This document shows, in pieces, positions 1 through 10,218 of a DNA stretch of 64,000 nt. The DNA comes from Rutidosis leptorrhynchoides (Eukaryota; Streptophyta; Magnoliopsida; Asterales; Asteraceae). A program made the translations under genes and the position numbers. The notes below the pieces were generated by a model, which saw nothing but the letters and a program-made list of their open reading frames with translations, had not been told where the DNA came from and searched no databases. The stretch covers positions 20,767,001-20,831,000 of the forward strand of contig NC_092340.1 of the NCBI RefSeq assembly GCF_046630445.1. Direction: 5' to 3'. Numbering within the stretch: position 1 is the first letter of the stretch; every line of letters begins with the position of its first letter.

Positions 1-249
1 AAAAATATAAATTTAACGGTAAAAGTATTTGTGATAGTAAATATGTAATCATATATTTATATTTATGTATTTGTATATGTATTTCGGGTGTTAATGGATA
101 TATCTATGGATGAAACTTTTTATCCATGTCCATATTCATATCAATTTAGGTTCATTCATATCCATATCCATTTAGGTTCATCCATATCCATCACGAAGCG
201 GGTGGATCGGATGGATATCCGCTGGATCGGGTGACCATTGCCATCCCTA
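1..249. mobile_element. Probable end of a hAT-type or MITE element
   Basis: The stretch is rich in imperfect repeats of ATCCAT and ends in TTGCCATCCCTA (about 239-249). Read on the minus strand this starts TAGGGATGGCAA, which resembles the terminal inverted repeats of many plant hAT-like non-autonomous elements. The other end lies outside the window, so neither TIR pairing nor an 8-bp TSD can be checked. No coding sequence is visible. Bases 250-352 show nothing further. Confidence 0.35.
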
Positions 250-357
250 GTTGTATGTATCTTGTATGGCAATCACAGTCATGGCTACTAATTCAGGATG
301 TGTATTCAGGATCGGAAGTGGTTCGTGCAGGATGCGTGTTCCTGTTTTGTTGGTGTT

Positions 358-2221
358 TGATGATGTAGCGTGAGGGTACGAAATAGTATTATTTTTAATA
401 CAAAATACTACAAAATATGACACAAGTTTTATAATTTACGGATGGGATATACCTAAACCTTGCTACAACACTATAGGCAGTGTACCTAATCGTAGAGTAG
501 TGTAGTTTTTAGTAAGTCCGGTTCGTTCCACAGGGAGCTGGTGAAGTTAACGCTATATTATTAAGTTTATTTGTAAAAATATATATATAAATAAGTAGTA
601 GTATTATTATAAAATGGGGGTTTTACCGTTTAATGACCGGTTTGTCGATTTTAAGCGTAAAAATAAATGACAAAAATTAAAGTGCGTAAAATAAATTGCG
701 ATAAATAAAATGACAGAAAATAAAATTGCGAGTAATAAAATGACAGTAAATAAAGATACGATGAGAAATATAATAAAAGAATTATGCTTATTTAAACTTC
801 CGTAATCATGATGTTTGACGTGTTGATTTTAATTTATTACCATGGGTTAATTGTCCTTTGTCCTGGTTTATTTGATACGTCTATCTGGTTTTTGTCCATA
901 ATAGTCCATCGGTCATAAATATAAAGTGCGAGTATCCTCGTCAAATTACCCTTATACCCGAAGTCAAATATTCCAACTGATTAAGGATTTAAACTGTGAC
1001 GCAGTTATCACTTCTGTCAACAATTACATCAGTTATCACTGTATGTAATCCACCCCTGTTTTAATTAGTTTATGAATATTAATTCATCCACTTGATCAGA
1101 ATGAATAATCAATTACCCAACCCAATTGATTAATTAAATGATTATAACAGATTCCATATGAACATCACTAAATAGGACAACCATAATCATTATTAATTAT
1201 TAGGTTAATTAATTTGAAGATAGGTTCGACAGACTCCAATGAGTTGTCACTCAATTAGACAATACCCCCCATCTATTAATAGCCCATAGTTCAATTTCCA
1301 CAAGTGTCGTTCTTTTGTTCAAACCCCAATTATGGTACAAAGCCCAATTACCCAATTTTAGTAATTAGCCCAACATCATGATTACTTCATTTTAAATAAG
1401 CATAATAACGACTTAGCTACGAAACATTAATGTAAAAAGGTTGAACATAACTTACAATGATTAAAAATAGCGTAGCGTTACACGGACAGAATTTCGACTT
1501 ACACACTCAAACAATCTCTATCATAAATCTTATTATTATCATAATTTAAAATTAAAATTAAGATTATTGTTATATCTGATTACATTAACATTATGATAGA
1601 GAATTATAAATATAGATATTGATATTTGATATAGAAAAATAAGAAAAAAGATAGAAAGAAAAAAAGATCGAAAAAAAATATCTTGCTCTTCAATTCATCG
1701 TAAATCATCGTTTTATAGCGAATTTAGAATTTGAAATTTTCATTTACGACCCCTGAACTATGCTCAATTAACAACTTTTTATTATTTAATATTATTCTTA
1801 TTATGATTTATTTAAATATTATATTTTATTCTTGTGCATAGTTGACTCGTAATTTTTACACCGTTGCGTCGAGCGTTGAGAGTTGGTTCATGTCCTGGTT
1901 CCGGATTTTCGAACGTCCTTTCGTACAATTTTATATCGTGTACTTTGCGTTTTGTAACTTGTACTCTTGTCATTTTTAGACGTTCTTCATCAATAAATTG
2001 AACCTTTTGAATTGTATCTTGTACATTTGAGCTTTTTGGACGTTTTGGTCTTTCAAATCTTCGTTTTTGTCTTTAAATCTTCATTTTCGAGCGATTTGCG
2101 TCTTTCGTCTTCGCACTTATTTATTTAACTATTACAACTAAAAATAAGGAAATTACATTTAAAAACTTTACATATTGGAACGATATTGCTACTAAATATA
2201 TGTTCATTTGGAACACTATCA
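358..2221 (-). repeat. 3' LTR of the gag-pro Athila
   Basis: Starts TGATGATG on the plus strand and ends ACTATCA, so on the coding strand it runs TGATAG to CATCA. It is 1864 bp and appears identical to 8350-10213. It is clearly related to the LTRs of the full-length Athila (for example the blocks around 'GTACGAAAGGACGTTCG' and 'AACGCTCGACGCAACGG'), but it lacks the paired GC-rich palindromes found there. Confidence 0.95.
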
Positions 2222-2236
2222 AATATCCCCACACTT
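2222..2236 (-). promoter_or_regulatory. Polypurine tract of the gag-pro Athila
   Basis: On the coding strand AAGTGTGGGGATATT lies directly against the 3' LTR. This purine run primes plus-strand DNA synthesis in Ty3 elements. Four further copies of the AAGTGTGGGG core occur upstream in the element (about 3605-3616, 3856-3867, 4513-4524 and 4844-4855). Confidence 0.85.
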
Positions 2237-4522
2237 GAGCGTTGCTTGTCCTCAAGCAATACAGAACTTGAAATAAAAACATACATGAATCACTTTTTTA
2301 TTCATCACATTTTGTACATCAGTGATTTTGATATAGCGGTATAAACAATGACAGTAATGATGGTTAAATGTGGGTGTGTCATCCACAGTTGCCTCGGGTT
2401 TAGGTCAACGACACTTGCAATCAAATAGCCGATTTACTTTCGGTTTCCAAAGCAAAGTGCACATTTGAAAGGCGGTTTACAGTCCCACATGACTATAAAA
2501 ATTTAGATCCTTTAAGGAAATTGGATCTTTATGAAAACATTTAATCTTTTGAAAATTCAAGCTAGATTTTACCCTAGATAAGTTTTCTGATTTGATCCAC
2601 CATTGGTGTTGCAAAATATATTTGTGGATCAATATTTTGGCTAAAAACATTTAGGTTCGTGTAATCCACTGCTATCCCGGTATCGGAAAGCACACATCCA
2701 GTTTACTTGTTCCGTATATTACCTTTCGGCAAACTACCGTCCGGTTGTAAAGGAAAGCGATGAACAAGAAACTGTTAAGGCAATGTCCCGTGACATGCAG
2801 ATGATTATGGTCTTTTAACGTGTCGGATGCTAGAACTATCCTTGGTAGGAGCGATAGTAAAGATCATCCTATGATTTTTCGGTCTGGCACAAGGTCCTGT
2901 CTCCGACCATGCTATGCAACCACCGTTCTTACGGTTGACACCCGATTTAGTTCAGGTGACCTAATGAATTCCAGGTGAATTCCTAGGATTTTACGTTCAA
3001 TTGTAATGAACGCATTGAAAATGGATTTTCAGAAAACAAATCGGTTTGCATTTTTGATCAAAATATTTTCTCGTTCAAGCTCGAGTTTAGATATCATTGA
3101 ATTCCATGAGTTTGTAATTCTCAATCTTTAAAGTCAATCTCAAGGATTGAGTAATATCAGGCTTAAAAGCTGATTTTTGATCTTTTAAGGAGATTATCCT
3201 TTCTGGGGATCTGATTCATTAGTCTTATCCAGCTAATTTGCACGGTGCCTCCCCATTGTACGAGATAAATCCTTCTCATGGTTAGGATAAATCTGACCAC
3301 TTGGCGACCCTGTTTGATGCTGAGGTCCGTGGATTTCCTGCTGATTTTAGAGATGACTTTTCTAGATTTTTCGTCAACCTACAGCTGGTCTGGACGACAA
3401 CTTCATGACCTAAATCAAGAAGCGCGTGTCTTTTTCGGAAGACTTTACTTCCTTCAAATGATGGAATTGATTCATCGTGTAGATCCATCTCTTCTTTTCT
3501 TTCATCGGATAAAACAGTTGATTATCGTTCAAAACAAAAGTATTTTCAATTGTTTGTACAAAAATATGTGATAGATAGTTTTTAATTGAATAACTTGGTA
3601 CATTCTCCCCACACTTAGTTTCTTTCTTTGCCTTTTTATTCTCCTTTATTCCATTTTAAATGAATTCAAGCGTTTTAAGTTGTTTCTCAATTTATGTCCT
3701 TTTCGAGGTAACGATAATTTCGGTATTAACACCTAGTTTTCATCGTTCATAAATATGTATAAACATGATTTTGAGTTCATTTAGTTGAAAATTTTTCAAA
3801 TTTTTACAAAATTTGGCAAATAAACCAAGTGTAAACCCGAGAGAATTTATAACCCTTCCCCACACTTGAGATCATGCAATGCCCTCATTTGCATGAAATC
3901 AGACTACAATTATAAATTCATGAGGGTGATTAGCGTAGAAAAGTTATTAAAAATACCGAGTTTGCAAACATATTGTTGTTATCTCACATTTGATATTGTC
4001 GTCAAAGTTATTAGCTTTTGCTGAACTTAATGCTAGTCTTTGAAAGTGCGCTGTTTTACCCTGTTTTGTACATAACATAAAATACAAACATATATACATA
4101 TTTTTGAAGTTTGGTATATAACCCCATGTTCAAAAATTTATAAAACATAGTATTTTTTTTTTTTGGCATACTTTAAATCAATAAAATTAAAAATAATGAT
4201 AACAAAATTTTTCGTCCCGCCCTCGGGTAAAGCAATTTCGGCTTAATGACCTAGTCTTCAACTCACGACGAATTTTAGAAATCATTTTTTCAACTTAATG
4301 AATTAAAGTAAATTTTGTTTTTAAATATCACACAAAACTTAAAAGCATATTAATTTCATATAAAACCTAAAAAAAAACAAAAATTCAGAATGGGGGGAGA
4401 AAACTAGTTCTTTAGTGTCTGCTAGCGGAAAAGACCAATCGGATTCCATTCTCGGAACTACACGAGAACAGAACAACTAACTCTAGATAACATTTTCTTA
4501 GAACATTTGAATCTCCCCACAC
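2237..4522 (-). other. 3' non-coding region of the gag-pro Athila
   Basis: No long ORF is present. Blocks align with the 3' part of the full-length Athila: 4380-4500 with about 35780-35870, 4200-4290 with about 36940-37020, 4080-4140 with about 39600-39650, 3840-3900 with about 39890-39950, and 2240-3500 with about 40370-41540. Between these blocks the sequences matching the zinc-knuckle ORF (35895-36311) and the ORF1-like gene (37463-39486) are missing. Several PPT-like motifs and a conserved 68-codon ORF (3282-3488) lie here. Confidence 0.75.
3282..3488 (-). CDS. Small conserved ORF near the 3' LTR (68 aa), function unknown
   Basis: A 68-codon ORF starting MDLHDESIPS and ending VAKWSDLS. 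The full-length Athila has the same-length ORF in the same place (40393-40599) with 64 of 68 residues the same by eye. The nucleotide sequence around it is also well conserved, so conservation alone does not prove translation. The composition is basic and polar, with no signal peptide, membrane segment or recognisable domain. It could equally be part of a conserved 3' RNA region. Confidence 0.3.
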   Translation of the reverse strand: MDLHDESIPSFEGSKVFRKRHALLDLGHEVVVQTSCRLTKNLEKSSLKSAGNPRTSASNRVAKWSDLS

Positions 4523-7240
4523 TTAGGTAGCTGTGGTGTCGAAATTGTGATTAACTTCATCGTCAATTTCTTTTGGTCCATAATCAACTTGCCTATCTGT
4601 GACTTTTTCTTTAAGCCAGTGCCCGGCTTCTTCCGTAATATCCCAAAATTCAACTAGTTTCGCCTTTTCTTTAGGCGACAGATTGGATACTAACCGGTTA
4701 CATAACTTAAAGTTCCCCTTACTTCTAGCATCGATAGCCCGTTTAAAAAGTTTCTTCATTGAACTGTTAATAACGGGGTCATTTAATTTCGTATCAACAA
4801 CGGGGTTCTTTGTTATCAGGTCATCATTAGGTGTTACTTCATTTTCCCCACACTTAGGCGTTTTATTATTATTAAGCACTACCGTTGGAGTTGGTAAAAC
4901 AACATGGTTATTACCAATCGTTTTTATTGGTTCAACGGTTTTGGTTGGTGGAGGTTTAGATTTTCGAATCATAAAGGTGATCGATTTGTCACCACTTTTA
5001 AGTGTCATTCTTCCATTTCCTACATCAAATAACGCCCCGGTGGACGCAAAGAATGGTCGACCTAAAATTAGAGGAACGTTTGGGTCCTCTTCTATGTCAA
5101 TGACAATGAATTCGACTAGAAAGGTTAAATTGCCTACTTGAATGGGTAGGTTGTCAGCAATTCCAACTGGGTGCTTAATGGTTTGATCAAAGAGTCGAAC
5201 ACTCATATCCGTTGGAGTTAACTCACCTACACCTAATCTCTTATATAAGGAAAGAGGCATAACACTTACACTCGCACCTAAATCTGCTAGTGCATCATAC
5301 ATGACACAATCACTAAGTAGACAAGGAACAATAAATTCACCCGGATCACCTACCCTAGGTGGAGGTTTTGGTGGAACTGTCTTCACCGGGTTTATATTTA
5401 CGGCTTTTGTTTCTTGCACTTTTTTATTCTTTTTCTTCTTCTTCTTTCCAGAGGTATCACAATCTTTATTACCTATCACTTGCTCATACTCAACTCCTTT
5501 TCTTGGAAACGGGATGGGTGGTTTGTATGGTGCCACCACTGGCTTTACATACTCGGGTGGTGGTGGTGTAACTTCTTCATTGTTACTCTCATCTAAAACA
5601 TTCCCATCTTCTGATGCTGGTTTTTCAGAATTCGTTGACACCATATTAACATTCTCATTCCGAGGATTTACTTCAGTATTACTCGGTAGCTTTCCTTGTT
5701 CCCTCTCACTCATCATGCTAGCAAGAGTACCTACGTGTTTTTCTAGATTCAAAATGGAAGCTTGTTGAGTTCTTAATGACTGATCAAACCTCTCGTTCGT
5801 TTGGGTTTGAGTTTCAATAAATTGTGTTTGAGATTCAACTAGCTTAAATACCACTTCTTCCAGATTTGACTTTTTCTCTTCGGTTTGTTGTGGTGGTTTA
5901 TACAAGCCAGGTCTTTGTTGATTGAAAGTGTTGTTTTGAGTTGGTTGGTTATTCGGACCTTGTTGGTTATACCAGTTATTTTCGGGTCCTTTTGGATTGT
6001 AAAGAATGTTTTGATTTCGATTTAAGTTTAGCCTTGGCAGTTGATAATTATTTTGATAATTATTTCCAGGCCTTTGGTTCATATAGGAAACATTCTCTCG
6101 TTGTTCCATCGTTGGTTCAATGTGACAATCTTTCAATAAGTGTGGTCCACCGCATTGCTCACAACTGATTCGTATTGCGTGAATATCTTTATTCATCTTT
6201 TCCATTCGTCTTTCGAAAGCATCTATTTTTGCGGAAACGGAATCAAAGTCATGGCTAGAATCGGCTCTAGCCGCTTTAGATGATCTAACGATATCTTTTT
6301 CTTGGTGCCACTCATGAGAGTGGGAGGCTGTGTTATCAATAATTTTGTAAGCTTCAGTTGCGGTTTTCTTCATAATGGATCCACCAGCGGTTATGTCGAT
6401 GTCTTTTCGTGTGGCGATGTCTACGCCTTTATAGAAGATTTGTACTATTTGAAAAGTATCTAATCCGTGTTGAGGACATCCTCTCAACATCCTTCCGAAT
6501 CTTGTCCACGCCTCATATAATGTTTCATTTGGCTTTTGCGTGAACGTAACAATTTCTCCTTGAAGTCTCACGGCTTTGGATGCCGGAAAGAATCTTTTAA
6601 GAAATTTCTCAACTAAAACATCCCATGTGTCAATCGCCCCTTCAGGTAACGATTCTAACCAATCTTTGGCTTCTCCCTTTAAAGTCCAGGGAAACAACAT
6701 GAGATAGATCTGCTCATCTTCCACTTCTCGGATTTTGAATAGTGTACAAATTCTTTTAAACGTACGAAGGTGTTCGTTAGGATCTTCATTCGGTGCACCA
6801 CTGAATTGGCATTGGTTAGTTACCATGTGTAGAATTTGTCCTTTGATTTCATAATCTGACGCATTAACTTCTGGCTTAATAATGGCGTGACCTTGGCCCG
6901 TGCGTGTGGCTCTCATTCGATCTTCCATACTTAGAGGTTCCGTTACTTCCATAATTGAATTTGTTGAATACGAATCACTAGAGGACTCTGATTTAACGGT
7001 TTGTGGTTCAGGAGGAATAATTAGTGGTTCAGGATCTTGGAATTGTCCTTGAATATGCTCCGGGTTCTTAATTGTGAAGTCGGGTTCAAAAGATGGATTA
7101 TCGGAAATTTGAGTTGGAGTTCTTGTTCGACTAGATGACGATTCTAAAGAAAAATCAACGGCGACAATATTTGCTAGATGTCTTGATCGAGTTACAGGTG
7201 GTGAACGTATGAACGGTGGTGAACGTTTTGCTCGGTGCAT
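4523..7240 (-). CDS. Gag-protease protein of a non-autonomous Athila (905 aa)
   Basis: A single intact ORF. Residues ~1-140 are a variable N-terminus. Residues ~145-260 form the Ty3 capsid (Retrotrans_gag) region. A short zinc knuckle, [13 protein letters not shown] (CX2CX3HX4C), lies at 360-372, followed by an Asn/Gln-rich linker and a Lys run. The aspartic protease active site is DLGA at 653-656, with the flap/ILGRPF region after it. About 110 residues follow that have no counterpart in the full-length polyprotein, and the ORF then ends with [11 protein letters not shown], matching the very end of that polyprotein. RT, RNase H and INT are absent. The N-terminal ~400 residues are roughly 85-90 % identical to the full-length Athila Gag, but the protease is much less similar, so the protein looks chimeric. 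The start ATG lies 15 nt after a conserved 72-codon ORF. Confidence 0.9.
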   Translation of the reverse strand: MHRAKRSPPFIRSPPVTRSRHLANIVAVDFSLESSSSRTRTPTQISDNPSFEPDFTIKNPEHIQGQFQDPEPLIIPPEPQTVKSESSSDSYSTNSIMEVTEPLSMEDRMRATRTGQGHAIIKPEVNASDYEIKGQILHMVTNQCQFSGAPNEDPNEHLRTFKRICTLFKIREVEDEQIYLMLFPWTLKGEAKDWLESLPEGAIDTWDVLVEKFLKRFFPASKAVRLQGEIVTFTQKPNETLYEAWTRFGRMLRGCPQHGLDTFQIVQIFYKGVDIATRKDIDITAGGSIMKKTATEAYKIIDNTASHSHEWHQEKDIVRSSKAARADSSHDFDSVSAKIDAFERRMEKMNKDIHAIRISCEQCGGPHLLKDCHIEPTMEQRENVSYMNQRPGNNYQNNYQLPRLNLNRNQNILYNPKGPENNWYNQQGPNNQPTQNNTFNQQRPGLYKPPQQTEEKKSNLEEVVFKLVESQTQFIETQTQTNERFDQSLRTQQASILNLEKHVGTLASMMSEREQGKLPSNTEVNPRNENVNMVSTNSEKPASEDGNVLDESNNEEVTPPPPEYVKPVVAPYKPPIPFPRKGVEYEQVIGNKDCDTSGKKKKKKNKKVQETKAVNINPVKTVPPKPPPRVGDPGEFIVPCLLSDCVMYDALADLGASVSVMPLSLYKRLGVGELTPTDMSVRLFDQTIKHPVGIADNLPIQVGNLTFLVEFIVIDIEEDPNVPLILGRPFFASTGALFDVGNGRMTLKSGDKSITFMIRKSKPPPTKTVEPIKTIGNNHVVLPTPTVVLNNNKTPKCGENEVTPNDDLITKNPVVDTKLNDPVINSSMKKLFKRAIDARSKGNFKLCNRLVSNLSPKEKAKLVEFWDITEEAGHWLKEKVTDRQVDYGPKEIDDEVNHNFDTTAT

Positions 7241-7255
7241 TCACTGAATATCCTA

Positions 7256-7474
7256 TTAGTTTTTAAAAAGGAAAGAAAAATTATAATAAGTTATCCAATT
7301 AATAGACTTTTCTGATTTTGCCCACGTTTCGAATAGCCAAAAGATGCAGCAGAGGGGCAGGATTCGTTTGGTCTCAATATAATTGAGGACTGTTTGGCTC
7401 CAATAACCCGGTCCACGTACAAATCCAACTATTACTACGAACCAGAAAATTTTGATGTCTATCAATTTAACCAC
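7256..7474 (-). CDS. Conserved leader ORF upstream of gag (72 aa)
   Basis: This 72-codon ORF (MVKLIDIKIF...SFLFKN) ends 15 nt before the gag ATG. The full-length Athila carries the same ORF at 29886-30104. Across ~220 nt I count only two differences, one synonymous and one Asn/Asp, whereas the gag start next to it differs at about 12 % of positions. The protein would be hydrophobic and aromatic-rich near its start. Two differences are too few to show protein-level selection. A packaging signal, a translation-control uORF or a recent recombination tract are alternatives. Confidence 0.4.
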   Translation of the reverse strand: MVKLIDIKIFWFVVIVGFVRGPGYWSQTVLNYIETKRILPLCCIFWLFETWAKSEKSINWITYYNFSFLFKN

Positions 7475-7800
7475 TTAAAATAAATTTTCGTAATTTTAAG
7501 AAATTTAGAGAAGAAGTAGAAAAAAATTCTAAGTCCTAAAAACTAGAATGGCGAGAAATAAGAAAGAAATAGATTGCGCGTCGAAAAATGTCGAAAAATA
7601 AAAGGTCGAAAAATAGGCGTCGAAAAATAAAAATAAGAAAGTAGTGCGAAATACGGCGTCGTAAAATTCTAAAGCACCTAAAACTTAGTCTAAGGAATAA
7701 GCACTTAAGGGATTTTACGGCAAAGCTTAAAAATTCTAGAAGTAAAAATAACTATGGCAAAACTAAACTTAATACTAAAAGTTGCGACTATAGTCTAAAA

Positions 7801-7902
7801 ATCTAAAGGTAATAAAACTAAAAAAAAAAAACATTTTTTTTATAAACAAAATTTTAAAAATATATATATATTTTTTTTTTTTAATAATTTTTTTTTTTTT
7901 AC

Positions 7903-7944
<42 letters not shown>

Positions 7945-8008
7945 GTTTTTTTTTTTTTACGTTTTTTTTTTTTTTTTTTTTTTTTTTTTCGTTTTTTTTT
8001 TTTTTAAA

Positions 8009-8040
<32 letters not shown>

Positions 8041-8044
8041 AAAC

Positions 8045-8077
<33 letters not shown>

Positions 8078-8080
8078 TCA
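7801..8080 (-). repeat. Poly(T)/poly(A) low-complexity tract in the Athila leader
   Basis: About 280 bp consist mostly of T on the plus strand (A on the element's coding strand), broken at intervals by ACG (CGT on the coding strand). It lies between the PBS and the gag leader. The full-length Athila has only a short A/T run in the matching place (about 28758-28790). It is probably the product of slippage, and its exact length may be affected by assembly. Confidence 0.8.
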
Positions 8081-8325
8081 TTTACTATTCATGAATAGTA
8101 AATGAAAATAAATTAATTAATTTACTATTCACATGAAAGCGACATGATAGCAATTATTAATTATAAGTTACATAATATACCCCTGAAGTATTTAATAAAT
8201 ACGACTTTTTTTTTTAAAAAATTTACGTAAAGATTCTTAAATATTTTTATATTATTATATTCTATTTCAATATTATTATATTCTATTTCAATATTATTAT
8301 ATTTAAAAATATAGCGTTTTAGCGC

Positions 8326-8343
8326 TCCCCGGCAGCGGCGCCA
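8326..8343 (-). promoter_or_regulatory. Primer binding site, tRNA-Asp type
   Basis: On the coding strand TGGCGCCGCTGCCGGGGA begins six bases after the 5' LTR. It matches the complement of the 3' end of plant tRNA-Asp with one mismatch (from memory of that tRNA). The tRNA-Asp primer is characteristic of Athila elements. The same 18 bases occur in the full-length Athila at 28710-28727. Confidence 0.9.
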
Positions 8344-8349
8344 AAAACT

Positions 8350-10213
8350 TGATGATGTAGCGTGAGGGTACGAAATAGTATTATTTTTAATACAAAATAC
8401 TACAAAATATGACACAAGTTTTATAATTTACGGATGGGATATACCTAAACCTTGCTACAACACTATAGGCAGTGTACCTAATCGTAGAGTAGTGTAGTTT
8501 TTAGTAAGTCCGGTTCGTTCCACAGGGAGCTGGTGAAGTTAACGCTATATTATTAAGTTTATTTGTAAAAATATATATATAAATAAGTAGTAGTATTATT
8601 ATAAAATGGGGGTTTTACCGTTTAATGACCGGTTTGTCGATTTTAAGCGTAAAAATAAATGACAAAAATTAAAGTGCGTAAAATAAATTGCGATAAATAA
8701 AATGACAGAAAATAAAATTGCGAGTAATAAAATGACAGTAAATAAAGATACGATGAGAAATATAATAAAAGAATTATGCTTATTTAAACTTCCGTAATCA
8801 TGATGTTTGACGTGTTGATTTTAATTTATTACCATGGGTTAATTGTCCTTTGTCCTGGTTTATTTGATACGTCTATCTGGTTTTTGTCCATAATAGTCCA
8901 TCGGTCATAAATATAAAGTGCGAGTATCCTCGTCAAATTACCCTTATACCCGAAGTCAAATATTCCAACTGATTAAGGATTTAAACTGTGACGCAGTTAT
9001 CACTTCTGTCAACAATTACATCAGTTATCACTGTATGTAATCCACCCCTGTTTTAATTAGTTTATGAATATTAATTCATCCACTTGATCAGAATGAATAA
9101 TCAATTACCCAACCCAATTGATTAATTAAATGATTATAACAGATTCCATATGAACATCACTAAATAGGACAACCATAATCATTATTAATTATTAGGTTAA
9201 TTAATTTGAAGATAGGTTCGACAGACTCCAATGAGTTGTCACTCAATTAGACAATACCCCCCATCTATTAATAGCCCATAGTTCAATTTCCACAAGTGTC
9301 GTTCTTTTGTTCAAACCCCAATTATGGTACAAAGCCCAATTACCCAATTTTAGTAATTAGCCCAACATCATGATTACTTCATTTTAAATAAGCATAATAA
9401 CGACTTAGCTACGAAACATTAATGTAAAAAGGTTGAACATAACTTACAATGATTAAAAATAGCGTAGCGTTACACGGACAGAATTTCGACTTACACACTC
9501 AAACAATCTCTATCATAAATCTTATTATTATCATAATTTAAAATTAAAATTAAGATTATTGTTATATCTGATTACATTAACATTATGATAGAGAATTATA
9601 AATATAGATATTGATATTTGATATAGAAAAATAAGAAAAAAGATAGAAAGAAAAAAAGATCGAAAAAAAATATCTTGCTCTTCAATTCATCGTAAATCAT
9701 CGTTTTATAGCGAATTTAGAATTTGAAATTTTCATTTACGACCCCTGAACTATGCTCAATTAACAACTTTTTATTATTTAATATTATTCTTATTATGATT
9801 TATTTAAATATTATATTTTATTCTTGTGCATAGTTGACTCGTAATTTTTACACCGTTGCGTCGAGCGTTGAGAGTTGGTTCATGTCCTGGTTCCGGATTT
9901 TCGAACGTCCTTTCGTACAATTTTATATCGTGTACTTTGCGTTTTGTAACTTGTACTCTTGTCATTTTTAGACGTTCTTCATCAATAAATTGAACCTTTT
10001 GAATTGTATCTTGTACATTTGAGCTTTTTGGACGTTTTGGTCTTTCAAATCTTCGTTTTTGTCTTTAAATCTTCATTTTCGAGCGATTTGCGTCTTTCGT
10101 CTTCGCACTTATTTATTTAACTATTACAACTAAAAATAAGGAAATTACATTTAAAAACTTTACATATTGGAACGATATTGCTACTAAATATATGTTCATT
10201 TGGAACACTATCA
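8350..10213 (-). repeat. 5' LTR of the gag-pro Athila
   Basis: This 1864-bp LTR has the same ends as the copy at 358-2221, and I found no difference between them in the parts compared. It should hold the promoter for the element's RNA on the minus strand. An AT-rich stretch at about 9770-9830 is the likeliest promoter region. Confidence 0.95.
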
Positions 10214-10218
10214 GTGTT

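Larger units (their letters stand above)
353..10218 (-). mobile_element. Complete non-autonomous Athila-like LTR retrotransposon (gag-pro only)
   Basis: Two 1864-bp LTRs (358-2221 and 8350-10213) are flanked by the 5-bp duplication GTGTT (353-357 and 10214-10218). The element reads on the minus strand: 5' LTR at the right, tRNA-Asp-type PBS at 8326-8343, one long ORF (7240-4523), PPT at 2222-2236, 3' LTR at the left. The ORF covers Gag and an aspartic protease only; reverse transcriptase, RNase H and integrase are absent. The leader, the first ~400 Gag residues and the 3' region match the full-length Athila at 26719-43546, while pol, the zinc-knuckle ORF and the ORF1-like gene are missing. 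The two LTRs have equal length and no difference in the parts I compared, so the insertion is very recent and was presumably catalysed in trans. Confidence 0.93.

Noticed and set aside
4599-5768. ORFs opposite the gag-pro gene
   Set aside because: They are antisense readings of a conserved coding sequence and resemble no protein family.
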